DNA of 64,000 nucleotides from AP-15 sp963750195. Lineage in GTDB: Bacteria > Pseudomonadota > Alphaproteobacteria > ATCC43930 > CGMCC-115725. Shown here piece after piece: positions 46,154-54,976 of this stretch; position 1 is the first letter of the stretch; every line of letters starts with the position of its first letter. Position numbers and translations under genes: made by a program. Location: positions 186,001 through 250,000 of the forward strand of contig CAVVPS010000014.1 of NCBI GenBank assembly GCA_963750195.1. Direction: 5' to 3'. The notes beneath the pieces were generated by a model. That model worked only from the letters and a program-made list of their open reading frames with translations. It made no database searches and had not been told where the DNA came from.

Positions 46154-47263
46154 ATGGCCATCCAGCATACCGAAACGATCCAGCGGCTTTGGGACCGGTT
46201 TATCCGCGACCAGCTCGCCGGGATCCCGCCGGAGGAGCGCCGCGCCTACGAGCAGCAGCTCGAGGACCGTTTTGCCGAGCTGGTCCAGCAGGGGTCCGAC
46301 ACGCCCTCGGGTGGCGACGGCTTTCTCGACCTGCTGGGCTTTGGCGGCAAGGGTCCCGTCGCTTTCGAGGAGATGGCGTACCCCTATGTCAAGCCGGATT
46401 TTGACGACAGCGTCGTACCGAGCCAGCTCCACGCTGCGGCCGAACTTTATTTCATCTATCAATACGAGCGTTCGAAGGTGTTCCAGACGGTCGACGTATT
46501 GCTGCAGCTCTACCGGCTCGGCAAGCTGTACATTCAGCGCGGGCCCGGAGCCCGCGGTCTTTATCTTCTCGAAAAATGGCAGCCGCTGCGCTACAAGCGG
46601 CGCGACCGCGAGATCGCTTATCGCCGCGCCTTTAATTATGGCGTCTCGCCGGCGCCGGCTGGCGCCGTCGTCAACCGCGACTTTCATCGCCAACTGGTCG
46701 GCTTTATGGTGGCGCTGGCGCAGTATTTCCGCGACCTGTTGATCGGCGAGGTGATCCGCGGCGGGCAGCTAATCGAGCAGCGGCCATTCGGCAGCGTCGC
46801 CACCGTGCAGCGCATTGGACTCGATCTGCGTCACGCGCTCGACCGCGCCACTTACGGCAACATCTACGCGCTGGCCGTCGAGACCGGCCACTACCTTCGG
46901 CAGGTGCTGACACTTCTCGATGCGCCCGATATCAAGAAGGCGTTCGATGCGAACACCAAGTGGAACGTCGTCGAGATCGTCTCGCAGCGCCATCTTGGCG
47001 GCATGGCAGAGATCTCGCAGCGCGCCAAGATGGCCGAAAGCGGCCGGCGCATGCTGCAGTTCATCGCCGACCAAGACTTCAAGACCGCGATCGACCCGAT
47101 ACTGTTCCAATCCGAGGTTCGGCCGATGGGACCCCACGCAGAGGCCTGGCTCGCCGCCTACCGCATGACCCGCGAGGGCCGCGGTTTTCCTGGCGTGACG
47201 CCGGCATTGCGCAGCGTGCTCGGTGGCAACGGGGCGTCCGCCCGCGAGATGGAGCTGACCTGA
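46154..47263 (+). CDS. Uncharacterised cassette protein E
   Basis: This is the largest intact member, 369 residues, preceded by AGGAG and starting MAIQHTETIQRLWDRFIRDQ. It is rich in aromatic and charged residues and looks well conserved in composition: EEMAYPYVKPDFDDSVVPSQ, AAELYFIYQYERSKVFQTVD, YLLEKWQPLRYKRRDREIAY, LALAVETGHYLR-like helices and a C-terminal GRGFPGVTPALRSVLGG. Hydrophobic helices around residues 175-195 (VGFMVALAQYFRDLLIG) are amphipathic rather than clearly transmembrane. I know no family with this pattern. It is 55 bases behind D and 22 bases before F. Confidence 0.7.
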   Translation: MAIQHTETIQRLWDRFIRDQLAGIPPEERRAYEQQLEDRFAELVQQGSDTPSGGDGFLDLLGFGGKGPVAFEEMAYPYVKPDFDDSVVPSQLHAAAELYFIYQYERSKVFQTVDVLLQLYRLGKLYIQRGPGARGLYLLEKWQPLRYKRRDREIAYRRAFNYGVSPAPAGAVVNRDFHRQLVGFMVALAQYFRDLLIGEVIRGGQLIEQRPFGSVATVQRIGLDLRHALDRATYGNIYALAVETGHYLRQVLTLLDAPDIKKAFDANTKWNVVEIVSQRHLGGMAEISQRAKMAESGRRMLQFIADQDFKTAIDPILFQSEVRPMGPHAEAWLAAYRMTREGRGFPGVTPALRSVLGGNGASAREMELT

Positions 47264-47285
47264 CGGGCTACCGGAGGACGTTGCG

Positions 47286-48122
47286 GTGTATGGGCCGTCG
47301 TTCCCCGACGTCTCCGTCCAGATTACGCGGCGGCGGCGTCGTTGCGTGCTGGATCCCAACCTGGCGCTGTCGCGCGACGGCGCGATGTTGGCGCGCCTCC
47401 TCCCGGCGTATGCCGAGCAGTGGGTCGGCACGGAGTTCTTCAACGTCCTCGACAGCGCGACGCTCTATCAGCGGGAGCCGGAGTTGCTGGTTTGGCCCGG
47501 CAACGACAAGGCCGCCATTGCGGAGGTGCCGGAGGTCCTGCGTGACTGGACGCGGCTGCGCGACGAAGCGGGGAGATACCTCAACTGGGTTGGAGACGCG
47601 CTGCGCGAAAGCTGCCTGCCCGAAGAGATCGATGAAACCGTTCTGTCGCGCTGGGAGTCGGCGTCGCGTGCCCTCGACCTGCGCATGCCGAAAGTGATCG
47701 GGGCAACTGGACCGTTGATCGCGGCGATGCGCGATGCTGCCGCCCTGTGCGCGGTGCTGCCCTCTGCCTGCATCCTCGGCCGCGGTACCCCGGGGAAACC
47801 GCCGCTGATTTGCCGTCACCTGCAGAAATGGGGGTTGGCGGGCGTGCAGTTATCGTTTGACGATGAGTTGGTGAGCGCGGAGCGCGCCGGCTTTCGGCAG
47901 CTGCTGGTCGAGGCCGGCATCGCTCCGTTCATCTGGGGTGGGTTGCGGCTGGCCGTCGTTCATCTGTTGCTTCCGCATGCCGGACGCCTCGAGAGCGAAC
48001 CGGGCTCGGGATCCGAAGACGAGCCCGCAGCTCTTTCGGACGAGATGGACCCCGCCTTGCCGAGCAACCCTTGGGAGGACGCCCAGTGCTTTTGGTACGA
48101 CATCACAGAGCCCGCGGGCTGA
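47286..48122 (+). CDS. Uncharacterised cassette protein F
   Basis: This 278-residue protein starts at GTG, seven bases behind GGAGGA. It opens VYGPSFPDVSVQITRRRRRC with a basic cluster. It continues with acidic helical segments (AEQWVGTEFFNVLDSATLYQ), a SACILGRGTPGKPPLICRHL stretch with two cysteines, and LRLAVVHLLLPHAGRL. The C-terminal 40 residues are acidic and Ser/Pro-rich, ending WYDITEPAG. No recognised domain. Its last 37 bases overlap the GTG start of the DUF4438 gene, which suggests translational coupling and hence a functional link. Confidence 0.66.
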   Translation: MYGPSFPDVSVQITRRRRRCVLDPNLALSRDGAMLARLLPAYAEQWVGTEFFNVLDSATLYQREPELLVWPGNDKAAIAEVPEVLRDWTRLRDEAGRYLNWVGDALRESCLPEEIDETVLSRWESASRALDLRMPKVIGATGPLIAAMRDAAALCAVLPSACILGRGTPGKPPLICRHLQKWGLAGVQLSFDDELVSAERAGFRQLLVEAGIAPFIWGGLRLAVVHLLLPHAGRLESEPGSGSEDEPAALSDEMDPALPSNPWEDAQCFWYDITEPAG

Positions 48123-49142
48123 GCGCCGCACACGGCCAGCCGTTGCGCATCAACGGCCGCGATCTGGTGATGCAGGCCGTGGCCGGCGAGATCACCAACC
48201 CCGTCGGCCGCACCAATCCTTACCGTATCGGCACCGACGGCGTTGTACGTATTCTGCCGGGCCCCGGCGGCATCGTGTTGAATCGGCGCATTGGCGACCG
48301 TTGCGTCGGGCTTGCCGTCGACCACGTCGAACCAGGCGTTTCGCTGCGCAATCACCAGCATTGTGCGGGCGTCGCGGCAGCAGACGGGCCCAACCTGGCA
48401 CTGATGACCAGCGCCTGCGTCGGCAACGTCGCGCGCGTGGTCACCGGACCCTGTCGAGGGTCCAAAGGAATCGTCACCGGCAAGCACGGCGGTGTGAATC
48501 ACGTGCTGGTCGACTTCGATAACCGGGTGTTGGCTAATCTCAATATTGGCGACCGCGTTCAGGTCTATTCTTGCGGCCTGGGCCTCCAACTTCTCGATTA
48601 TCCGGACATCACCGTGAGCAACTGCTCGCCCGGGCTGCTACGGCGCTGGAACCCGACTCCAACGCGGCGGAATCCTCGAGGTACACGTTACTCACGAGCT
48701 GCCGGCCGCGCTCGTTGGTTCCGGTCGTGGGCAGCAAGCGGTTAGTCGCGCCGATTTCGATATCGAACTGTTCGACCCTCGGGCGCGCCGTCACTTCGGC
48801 CTGGACCGACTTCGGTTCGGTGATCTGGTCTGCGTGCACGATGCCGATAGTCGGTTCGGCTTATCCTGGCGAAGCGGGTGGATCACGATAGGCGTCATCG
48901 CGCACAGCGAGAGCACGGTCAGTGGTCACGGGCCGGGTGTCGTCGTGTTGTTGACAGGTCCGCGCTCGCGCATTCGCCCAGTGTTCGATAAAAACGCAAA
49001 TATTGCAGCACTCTATCAACGAAACAAACTCGCCCCGCGAGATCGCCAAATACCGGTAGTCGCCCGAACGCAACCGAGGATTGGCATGCAGCCGAGGGTG
49101 AGGAGCGGTTCGCGCGTTGACGCCCCAAGACGCGCCCTCTAG
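48086..49142 (+). pseudogene. DUF4438 protein (frameshifted)
   Basis: DUF4438 proteins have no known activity. The match here is clear: VMQAVAGEITNPVGRTNPY, GTDGVVRILPGPGGIVLNRR, RCVGLAVDHVEPGVSLRN, the SACVGNVARVVTGPCRGSKG loop and KHGGVNHVLVDFD. The start is GTG 48086, six bases behind GGAGGA. Near 48640-48665 two single-base losses change the frame. The rest (GGILEVHVTHELPAALVGSG, FGLSWRSGWITIGVIAHSES) then runs to a stop at 49142, giving about 350 residues, full length. It is coupled to gene F by overlap. The frameshifts may be real or sequencing errors. Confidence 0.74.
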
Positions 49143-49183
49143 CCTCTTAGTTACGGTTAAGATGTGGCGGAGATCGGCGCGAC

Positions 49184-49699
49184 ATGAGCGATCGATCACC
49201 CCGGGAGACCAAAGTTACAAGCGCCGGTGCTGCCGCCAGGGCCGCGCCAAACCGTGTAGCGCGCTTTGTCGTTGGCCAGCGGGCGTTTCAGTTGGTTCTA
49301 TGCCACCAGAAGGACCGACTGAGCGCCGCTGAGGTTGCGCGATTCAGCCTAGGCGAGCAAATCCTGGTAGTAGTGGAAGATCAGGAACCGGACAAGTTCG
49401 AAACCGAAATGCCAGATGTCGTTGCAGCATTGACTGAAAGAGAGCTGCAGATTGCGGTGCTGGTCGTACAGGGCGATGCAACAAAGAATATTGCTTATAA
49501 GCTGCGTATCAGCGAGTGGACAGTCGGGACTCACTTGCGTCGGATTTTTGCAAAGTTGCATGTGGACAATCGTGCCGCCATGGTTTTCCTCTGCGCGTCG
49601 GCTATCGAGAAAGCCACTGCGACGACTTCAGGCAACGGCACGCGTAAGTACGCGTTATCGCCTGCCGGAGGAAGTCGGCGCGCGCCACATTGCACATGA
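49184..49699 (+). CDS. LuxR-type (GerE) transcriptional regulator
   Basis: This 171-residue regulator has a C-terminal GerE helix-turn-helix at about residues 82-145: AALTERELQIAVLVVQGDAT, YKLRISEWTVGTHLRRIFAKL, then VDNRAAMVFLC. The N-terminal half (ARFVVGQRAFQLVLCHQKDR and LGEQILVVVEDQE) is neither a receiver nor an autoinducer-binding domain. It may be a small sensing domain. The ATG has GGAG nine bases upstream. It lies 41 bases behind DUF4438 and 226 before the PLP enzyme, on the same strand, so it probably regulates this cassette. Confidence 0.8.
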   Translation: MSDRSPRETKVTSAGAAARAAPNRVARFVVGQRAFQLVLCHQKDRLSAAEVARFSLGEQILVVVEDQEPDKFETEMPDVVAALTERELQIAVLVVQGDATKNIAYKLRISEWTVGTHLRRIFAKLHVDNRAAMVFLCASAIEKATATTSGNGTRKYALSPAGGSRRAPHCT

Positions 49700-49925
49700 A
49701 GGGCGAGAGGAAATCTTCTGAAAATTTGAACCAAGTCTGTTTTCGGAGGCGGCCGAATGGCTGATGTCCGGTGGGGCGCTAACTTTTTGATTCTGCGAGG
49801 CTCCAGCAATCACGGATCCACCGACGCGGGCGCCTAGATAGGCCTTCTAGTCATGCTCGGACGGGCCCAATGCGGGAGATTGCCGGACCTATACTCTGGA
49901 CAAGCGCGAGATAGAGGTTCATTGG

Positions 49926-51064
49926 ATGATCGAATATTTGCGTGAACCCGGCCCAGGAGCGCGGCGATCAGTCGACTTCACCTCGTCGCTATACCTCGGA
50001 ATTCTTCATCCGAGCCGGTCGCTCCAGCCTTGGTCTCAGCTGACAACCGGGAAGCCGGCCGCACTGGGAACCGCCCCGTCCGCACAATTGGCCGCTGAAG
50101 CGTTGGCGCAGCTACAAGGGTGCGAGCGTGCAATACTGCTGCCCTCGACGTTGCACCTGTTTTTCGACCTATTCGAGGTCCTTCGCCGGGAGAGGATAAG
50201 TATATATGCTGACGCCGGCTCGTATCCGATTGCGCTTTGGGGTGCGGAAAGGGTCGGCGGCTCGCGGCGTACCGTTCCGGCGGATCCCCCAATACGATCC
50301 GGCGGCAGCCCGTCTCGCGATTGAGGAGGACAAAACGTTTCGGATGCGCCCGGTCATTGTCGCAGATGGGTTTTGCCCAGACTGCGGCGATCCGGCCCCA
50401 TTGCGCGAATATCTCCGATGCGTCATCCCCTACGACGGCTATGTGGTGCTGGACGACACACAAGCACTCGGGATCTGGGGAACCGCCCCCACAGTAGAAG
50501 ATCCTTACGGCTCTGGCGGCGGCGGTTCGCTCCGCTTAAACGCCGTCCGCTCACCGCACGTGATATTGGGTAGCTCTTTGGCGAAGGGCTTCGGCGTGCC
50601 ATTGGCTGTGCTTAGCGGAAGCACCCGGCTTGTCCAACACTTCGAGCGGCGAAGCGAAACACGGGTACATACTAGCCCGCCTTCGACCGCCGTGCTACGC
50701 GCAGCCGAGCATGTGCTGTGGATCAACGCTCAATACGGCGACGAAATACGACTTCGTCTCGCACAACTTGTCACCGATTTTCGTGTAGAAGATTCGCGGG
50801 ACAGGCTTGCGTGATACCGGTAGCCTATTCCCGGTACAAATGCTTACCCCAGACCGGGATAACGATGCGGTTCGGCTTCAACAGCTGCTACTTGGCGCCG
50901 GTGTGCGCACTGCCGTCGTGCGGGGCCCCACCTCGCCCGGGGCAAAATTGGTCTTTGTAATCAACGCTTCGCATTCGACTGACCAGATTGATTGGGCGAC
51001 TAGATCCCTGACGGCCATGGCGCGAGATCTGGTACTACGCGACTACTTTAACGCATTCGCCTAA
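49926..51064 (+). pseudogene. Alpha-oxoamine-synthase-like PLP enzyme (AONS/KBL fold), two frameshifts
   Basis: The three collinear pieces form a fold-type I PLP enzyme resembling 8-amino-7-oxononanoate synthase. Segments are YADAGSYPIALWGAERV, ARGVPFRRIPQYDPAAARLA, the cofactor aspartate region YVVLDDTQALGIWG, and the PLP-lysine region ILGSSLAKGFGVPLAVLSGS. The C-terminal substrate domain reads GSLFPVQMLTPDRDNDAVRL. Breaks are near 50250 and 50790. Joined length is about 378 residues, normal for the family. Family members condense an amino acid with an acyl-CoA. With no biotin genes nearby, a secondary-metabolite or lipid role linked to the cassette is more likely, but this is inference. Confidence 0.75.
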
Positions 51065-51659
51065 CGACTGCTCCACCCTCGGCGCGGAACCTAGCAACGT
51101 TGCATCGACTGAGCGCGCCATTGGCCATGACCGCGCGTGAAATGGGTATCAGCCAACCGCATGAGTAGGGGCATGGCTGACGCCAGCTGCATTATCCGCG
51201 CTGTCGGCCCAGCCGAGATCACCATCCAGGTCAGAAGATTAGGCAGACGTAGCAGACGAGTTGGGTGCTGGTGGCGATCGATTCTCTCCGGTACCTAAGG
51301 CTGTTCCGAGTGATCGGACGACTGCTTATGCGCAGAGGCGTCAACGGCAGCACCAATCGGGAACGGCGGGAATCCACCCACCCCGGTGGTTCGCCCCGGC
51401 TGCCCTGAACGCCGGGTTTGCGCGCCGGCTCCCACTGCAGCTGCTCACGGTACTAATCCCAACCGGGTAAATGGAAGTTGCTCTTTACCTTTACGACGAT
51501 CTCTTTCTCGGGGATGCCGCCGCCAGGGCGGAGCAGCACCGCCCGGAGGACCCCGAATGCCCGGTAACGGCGCGTTTGAGCCGTTACCGAACGGGCTATC
51601 GAAGGTCTCCTCTCCGAACCGACAGCGGTCGCTCGGTCCCGGGCACGGGAACCGCGCCA
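51065..51659. other. Gene-free stretch before IS5 remnant
   Basis: No supported gene. The ORFs that fall here are short and unlike any family. Repeated GGTGGTTCGCCCCGGC-like GC-rich text near 51380 looks like element debris. Confidence 0.45.
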
Positions 51660-52080
51660 TCAGCTTAACCCAGTTTTTGTTGGGTGCATGACCTGCGCCG
51701 TAACGAGCCGCCTGAGGACCAGCTGTATGCAGGCGAGGGTCACGAAGGGGGGCCGGGGTTTGGGCAAGGTTCTCGAAATCCTTGGCGAGACGCTGGTTGC
51801 GTCCGAACCAGGAAAAGGTGCGCTGGACCACCCGACGGCGCGGCAGGGCGCCGAAGCTCTTCGCGCCGTCGCTTCGCTTGACGATCTCCAGGCGCAGCAG
51901 CGGCACCTTTGCCACCGCAGCTACAACTTGCCAGGCGTTGTAACCTCCATCAGCCCAGATCAGTTCAAGCCAAGGAAAGCGCAGGCGTATCTTGTTGAGG
52001 CCACCTGGCCCCGTCGCGGTCCTGGCTTGCAGCGGAGTGGACGACGACTCGCATCGGTCGCCATCCGCGTCCGCGACTGG
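51660..52080 (-). pseudogene. IS5-family transposase C-terminal fragment
   Basis: The minus strand encodes, over three frames, RVVVHSAASQDRDGAR, KIRLRFPWLELIWADGGYNA (a DDE-motif aspartate region), LEIVKRSDGAKSFGALPRRR and QRTFSWFGRNQRLAKDFENL. It ends VMHPTKTGLS. Breaks lie near 52010 and 51760. The N-terminal half is absent. It is a dead remnant. Confidence 0.7.
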
Positions 52081-52261
52081 CTGGGTATTGGAAAGGCCCG
52101 AGGCCGAGACCACTGGGGGGAGTGCAAAAAAAATCGCGGCGGCGCCCAACCGGTCTTGCAGTCAATTTTTTATGCCCGCAAAATTCCAAAAAACCTTGGC
52201 CGGCTTGCGGCGCGCGCGTCGCTGATTTAAACCCGCCAGAGTTGCAGGATAGCGAGGCCGA

Positions 52262-52779
52262 ATGCAGCGCGGGCGCAAGCCGAAACCAGTAGCCCAGTTG
52301 AAGCTGGAGAGAACTTACGACGGCTCGCGGCATCGCCGGCGGCAGTGCGAGCCTGCGGCCGAGGGCAACCTCGCCGACGTCGATCCGCCCGCCTGGTTGA
52401 CCGCCGAGCAGAAACGCGCGTGGCGCCAAGCAATCAAGGACGCGCCGAAAGGAGTGCTAAAAGCGTGCCGACCGGCAGCTGTTTTTGAGCTACATCGTCG
52501 CCGCGGCAAGGTTCGAACTTGCGGTGCGGACGCAAAACCAACTCGACGCCACGGGATCGACGCCGCTATTGACCCGCGGCTCAACCGGGACGGCGATACT
52601 GTCGCCGTACCTCAGCAATGAACCAGGCGTCGGCCCTAATGCTGCAGATCGGCGCCGAGCTTGGCTTCAGCCCGAGCGCACGGGCGCGGCTTGGGCAGCC
52701 GGCCGAGCGCGAGCCACAAGACAACTCCGACTGGAGCACCTTGCGGAAGTTTCCGGTGGTCGGGGGCGGCCGGAGGTGA
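52262..52779 (+). pseudogene. P27-type phage terminase small subunit (frameshifted)
   Basis: The start MQRGRKPKPVAQLKLERTY is the N terminus of P27-family small terminases, which recognise phage DNA for packaging. It continues PPAWLTAEQKRAWRQAIKDA. After two frame changes near 52470-52480 and 52615 come LSYIVAAARFELAVRTQNQL and ASALMLQIGAELGFSPSARARLG, the conserved C-terminal block. The stop at about 52779 overlaps the GTG of the next ORF. No large terminase, portal or capsid gene follows, so this is a prophage scrap. Confidence 0.72.
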
Positions 52780-53036
52780 GCGATGATCCGATCGACCGGG
52801 TGTACCGCCGGGCCCGCGAACTCGATCCCGAGGCTTGGGTCGAGCGCGATCGCTTATGGCGCGAGCGCGGCGCCAACCCCGCCTCGCCCGGCGAACAGCC
52901 GCAGTCGGCGGCCGAGGAGCGGATGCGCGATCGCTGCGGTCACGCGCTGCACCTCGCGTTTGAGGAGGACCTTATCGGCGGCGACCCGGCGATCGCCGCC
53001 GCCCTGGTCGGGATCGCCAAAGCGACCCGGCACTGA
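52776..53036 (+). CDS. Small acidic protein of the prophage remnant
   Basis: An 86-residue ORF starts at GTG inside the GTGA that ends the terminase gene, behind GGCCGGAGG. It reads VSDDPIDRVYRRARELDPEAW, then ERDRLWRERGANPASPGEQP, and has a helical tail with GGDPAIAAALVGIAKATRH. I do not recognise a family. Overlap coupling to the terminase supports translation. It may be a phage accessory protein. Confidence 0.5.
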   Translation: MSDDPIDRVYRRARELDPEAWVERDRLWRERGANPASPGEQPQSAAEERMRDRCGHALHLAFEEDLIGGDPAIAAALVGIAKATRH

Positions 53037-53152
53037 CGCGGGCCATTTTGCGGCCTGCTGGTGCGCGTTCGGCCGGGGCGCGCGTCCGGCGCCCGGCTTT
53101 CGTGAACTCGCGGCCGTTTGCATTGGCCGCTATTGGCGTTTCGAGGCGACGG

Positions 53153-53596
53153 TTACGGCTGTTGCCCGACGGGGACCGGGACCGCGGTGGCGACCGCGAT
53201 CAACGCGTCGCCATCAACATCGGGCACCTCACCCGTGTCGGGCGTGAAGGTGACGACGCCGGACGGCTCGCGGGTCCAGCTCATTTTCGTCTTGAAGCCA
53301 CACCGCCGACTTTCCTCGACCGCAGCCGGGCGGGCGCCGTTGGTGCCGTTCGCCGGCTTGTCGCTAATCTCGATCATCGCGATACCAGTCTCGCTGTCAA
53401 AGCTGATCAGCGCGGTTTCGCCATCGTCGAGGTGCACCGACTGAACGCCGGTGTCGGGATCGGCGCTGACGCTGAACCGCTGCGGGCGCCGGTAACGCCG
53501 CGGTTCTGGGATACGATACTCTGGTTCTGGGCGGCGAACGCCCGATTTCCCGCCGAGAAGGTGGGGGGCGGCAGAAAAACTCCGACGACGGCCCAC
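53153..53596 (-). CDS. Hypothetical protein
   Basis: This 147-residue ORF has a well-formed C-terminal half: RFSVSADPDTGVQSVHLDDG, ALISFDSETGIAMIEISDKP, MSWTREPSGVVTFTPDTGE. Beta-strand-like repeats suggest a small secreted or structural protein. The N-terminal 35 residues are basic and unconvincing. A shift to another frame near 53490 would give a start MWAVVGVFLPPPTFSAGN that looks more natural. It is not a known family. It lies between the prophage remnant and the tRNA, on the opposite strand from the phage genes. Confidence 0.42.
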   Translation of the reverse strand: MGRRRSFSAAPHLLGGKSGVRRPEPEYRIPEPRRYRRPQRFSVSADPDTGVQSVHLDDGETALISFDSETGIAMIEISDKPANGTNGARPAAVEESRRCGFKTKMSWTREPSGVVTFTPDTGEVPDVDGDALIAVATAVPVPVGQQP

Positions 53597-53896
53597 ATGG
53601 CGAAAACTCCGCTATTCCAGCACCGCCGGCATGGCGGCGTGTATCATAGCGCTATGGCATCGCTGATGTTACCGTTACGGGATAGCCTCGGGGAGCCGAT
53701 TTTATGGCCGGTCGACACGCGATGTTGGACCGGGCCAAGAGCAACGGCTGCTCCGGACTTGAATCCGGGGGTGCGGCCGAAATGATCCACCGGAAACTCA
53801 CCGGCTCCTGACCCCGGCGCAACGGCTGCGGTGACCCAAATGTGACCTTGGCGCTGTCGCAACCGGCCTGATTGGCTCGCAAGCTATTGACTTGAC
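53597..53896. other. Gene-free stretch beside the tRNA
   Basis: I see no supported gene. It separates the hypothetical gene from tRNA-Thr and holds the left arm of an inverted repeat at its right end. It could contain an attachment site of the former prophage, but no duplicate is visible. Confidence 0.4.
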
Positions 53897-53986
53897 TGGT
53901 GCCGGGTGAGGGATTCGAACCCCCGACCTTCGGTTTACAAAACCGCTGCACTGCCACTGTGCTAACCCGGCAAAGTCAATAGCTTG
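53880..53986. repeat. Perfect 14-base inverted repeat enclosing the tRNA gene
   Basis: CAAGCTATTGACTT at 53880-53893 and its exact complement AAGTCAATAGCTTG at 53973-53986 flank the tRNA, three bases from its 3' end and two from its 5' end. In the transcript the arms would extend the acceptor stem. It may help processing, or be a remnant of element integration next to a tRNA. Confidence 0.8.
53897..53971 (-). tRNA. trnT: tRNA-Thr (anticodon UGU)
   Basis: The minus strand folds as a complete cloverleaf of 75 bases. The acceptor stem GCCGGGT/ACCCGGC is perfect. The D stem is GCAC/GTGC. The anticodon loop TTTGTAA reads TGT (threonine, codon ACA). The T arm carries TTCGAAT, and an encoded ACCA completes the 3' end. 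One mismatch (G-A) is at the base of the anticodon stem, as in other alphaproteobacterial tRNA-Thr. Confidence 0.95.
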
Positions 53987-54270
53987 GCTGGTACCATCGT
54001 GTCGCTGCTACTCAATTTGCTATTCAGACGCCCTTATAGCACCACGGAAGTGGCGTCGACGCCGCGAGCAGAGACGTCGGGGAGCGCCAGTCCGGGATAC
54101 CCATCTCGGCACCGTAGCTCTCCACGCTTCGGGCCCGGTCGGGTTGGACCTGATGCCGGTGATCGAGACACCATACGATCAGTCGCACCTGGGCCGCCGC
54201 CGCGTTGCCGAGCGTCATTGGCGGGCCGGGCTCCGGCTTGACCGTCGCAGTCTGGAGGTTGCGGAATGGA
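53987..54270. other. Gene-free stretch
   Basis: No supported gene between the tRNA and the small membrane protein. The ORFs visible here lack motifs. Confidence 0.4.
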
Positions 54271-54543
54271 CTACCACTCGGAATAGGCCTCGGCCTTGGC
54301 CCGCTCCTGCCAGTCCGACGCCGCCACCTCGTCCGGTCCGAAAAAGCGGGGATCGTGCCGCGGGATGACAGCCCCAGCTAGGCTCGCGGCGTGCGGTGAG
54401 GGACCGCGCCGAGAGGCCAGGGCTTGGAACCCGGCGAACAGGACAACGAATATGATCGCGGCCAGCCAGGCCGACATGACGATGCGCCATCTGCCGACCG
54501 ACCTCTGCACGACGCGACGCCCGCTTTCGATCCGCTCTCGCAT
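54271..54543 (-). CDS. Small single-helix membrane protein
   Basis: This 90-residue protein starts MRERIESGRRVVQRSVGRWR and has one membrane helix (about residues 22-42, AWLAAIIFVVLFAGFQAL). A polar tail follows that contains RHDPRFFGPDE and ends AKAEAYSEW. Orientation would place the tail outside the cytoplasm by the positive-inside rule. I start at 54543; the longer ORF adds unlikely residues. Family and role unknown. Confidence 0.5.
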   Translation of the reverse strand: MRERIESGRRVVQRSVGRWRIVMSAWLAAIIFVVLFAGFQALASRRGPSPHAASLAGAVIPRHDPRFFGPDEVAASDWQERAKAEAYSEW

Positions 54544-54704
54544 ACGCACACCCCAACAATGTTGCGGCGCAACAAATAGGCAGGTGGCTCCTGCACACAA
54601 CCCCACAAGGGTCATCGTGTCGCAGCGGTGACGGACTATCGGGCTCTGACTTCATCCTGAGACTAGCGAAATGTCGGTCGATCCTATGACCATTGAAGGG
54701 GGCG

Positions 54705-54887
54705 TTAGCGCGGCCAGCCGCTCGCGTACAGCCCGACTAGCACCAGGACCGTTCCGACTCCCATAAAGCCGACGCAGAAGAGCAACCCGGTTCGTGCCGC
54801 TCGGTGCAGGGTGAGGCCGAACCCGGTCATCAGCAAGCCCGCCAGCGTCAGAAGGTTCATGCCGAAAAAAATGTCTTTGGTGAGCAT
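54705..54887 (-). CDS. Small two-helix membrane protein
   Basis: This 60-residue protein (MLTKDIFFGMNLLTLAGLLM, then a charged RAARTG turn, then LLFCVGFMGVGTVLVLVG) is hydrophobic in two segments with a short basic loop. I start at 54887 because the preceding in-frame residues lack hydrophobicity. No known family. It could be a stress-related or toxin-like peptide, but nothing supports that beyond size. Confidence 0.48.
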   Translation of the reverse strand: MLTKDIFFGMNLLTLAGLLMTGFGLTLHRAARTGLLFCVGFMGVGTVLVLVGLYASGWPR

Positions 54888-54976
54888 CGCGTCGCCGAGA
54901 CTGTCATTGCGCACGTCGCCTGGCCGCAACCCCGATGGCGCGCCGCGAACCTACTGATCCGGCAGCATCGCCCCGT

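Noticed and set aside
43399..48122. Idea that genes A-F are phage tail or contractile injection genes
   Set aside because: No sheath, tube, baseplate or AAA+ ATPase motif could be found, so the label would be guesswork.
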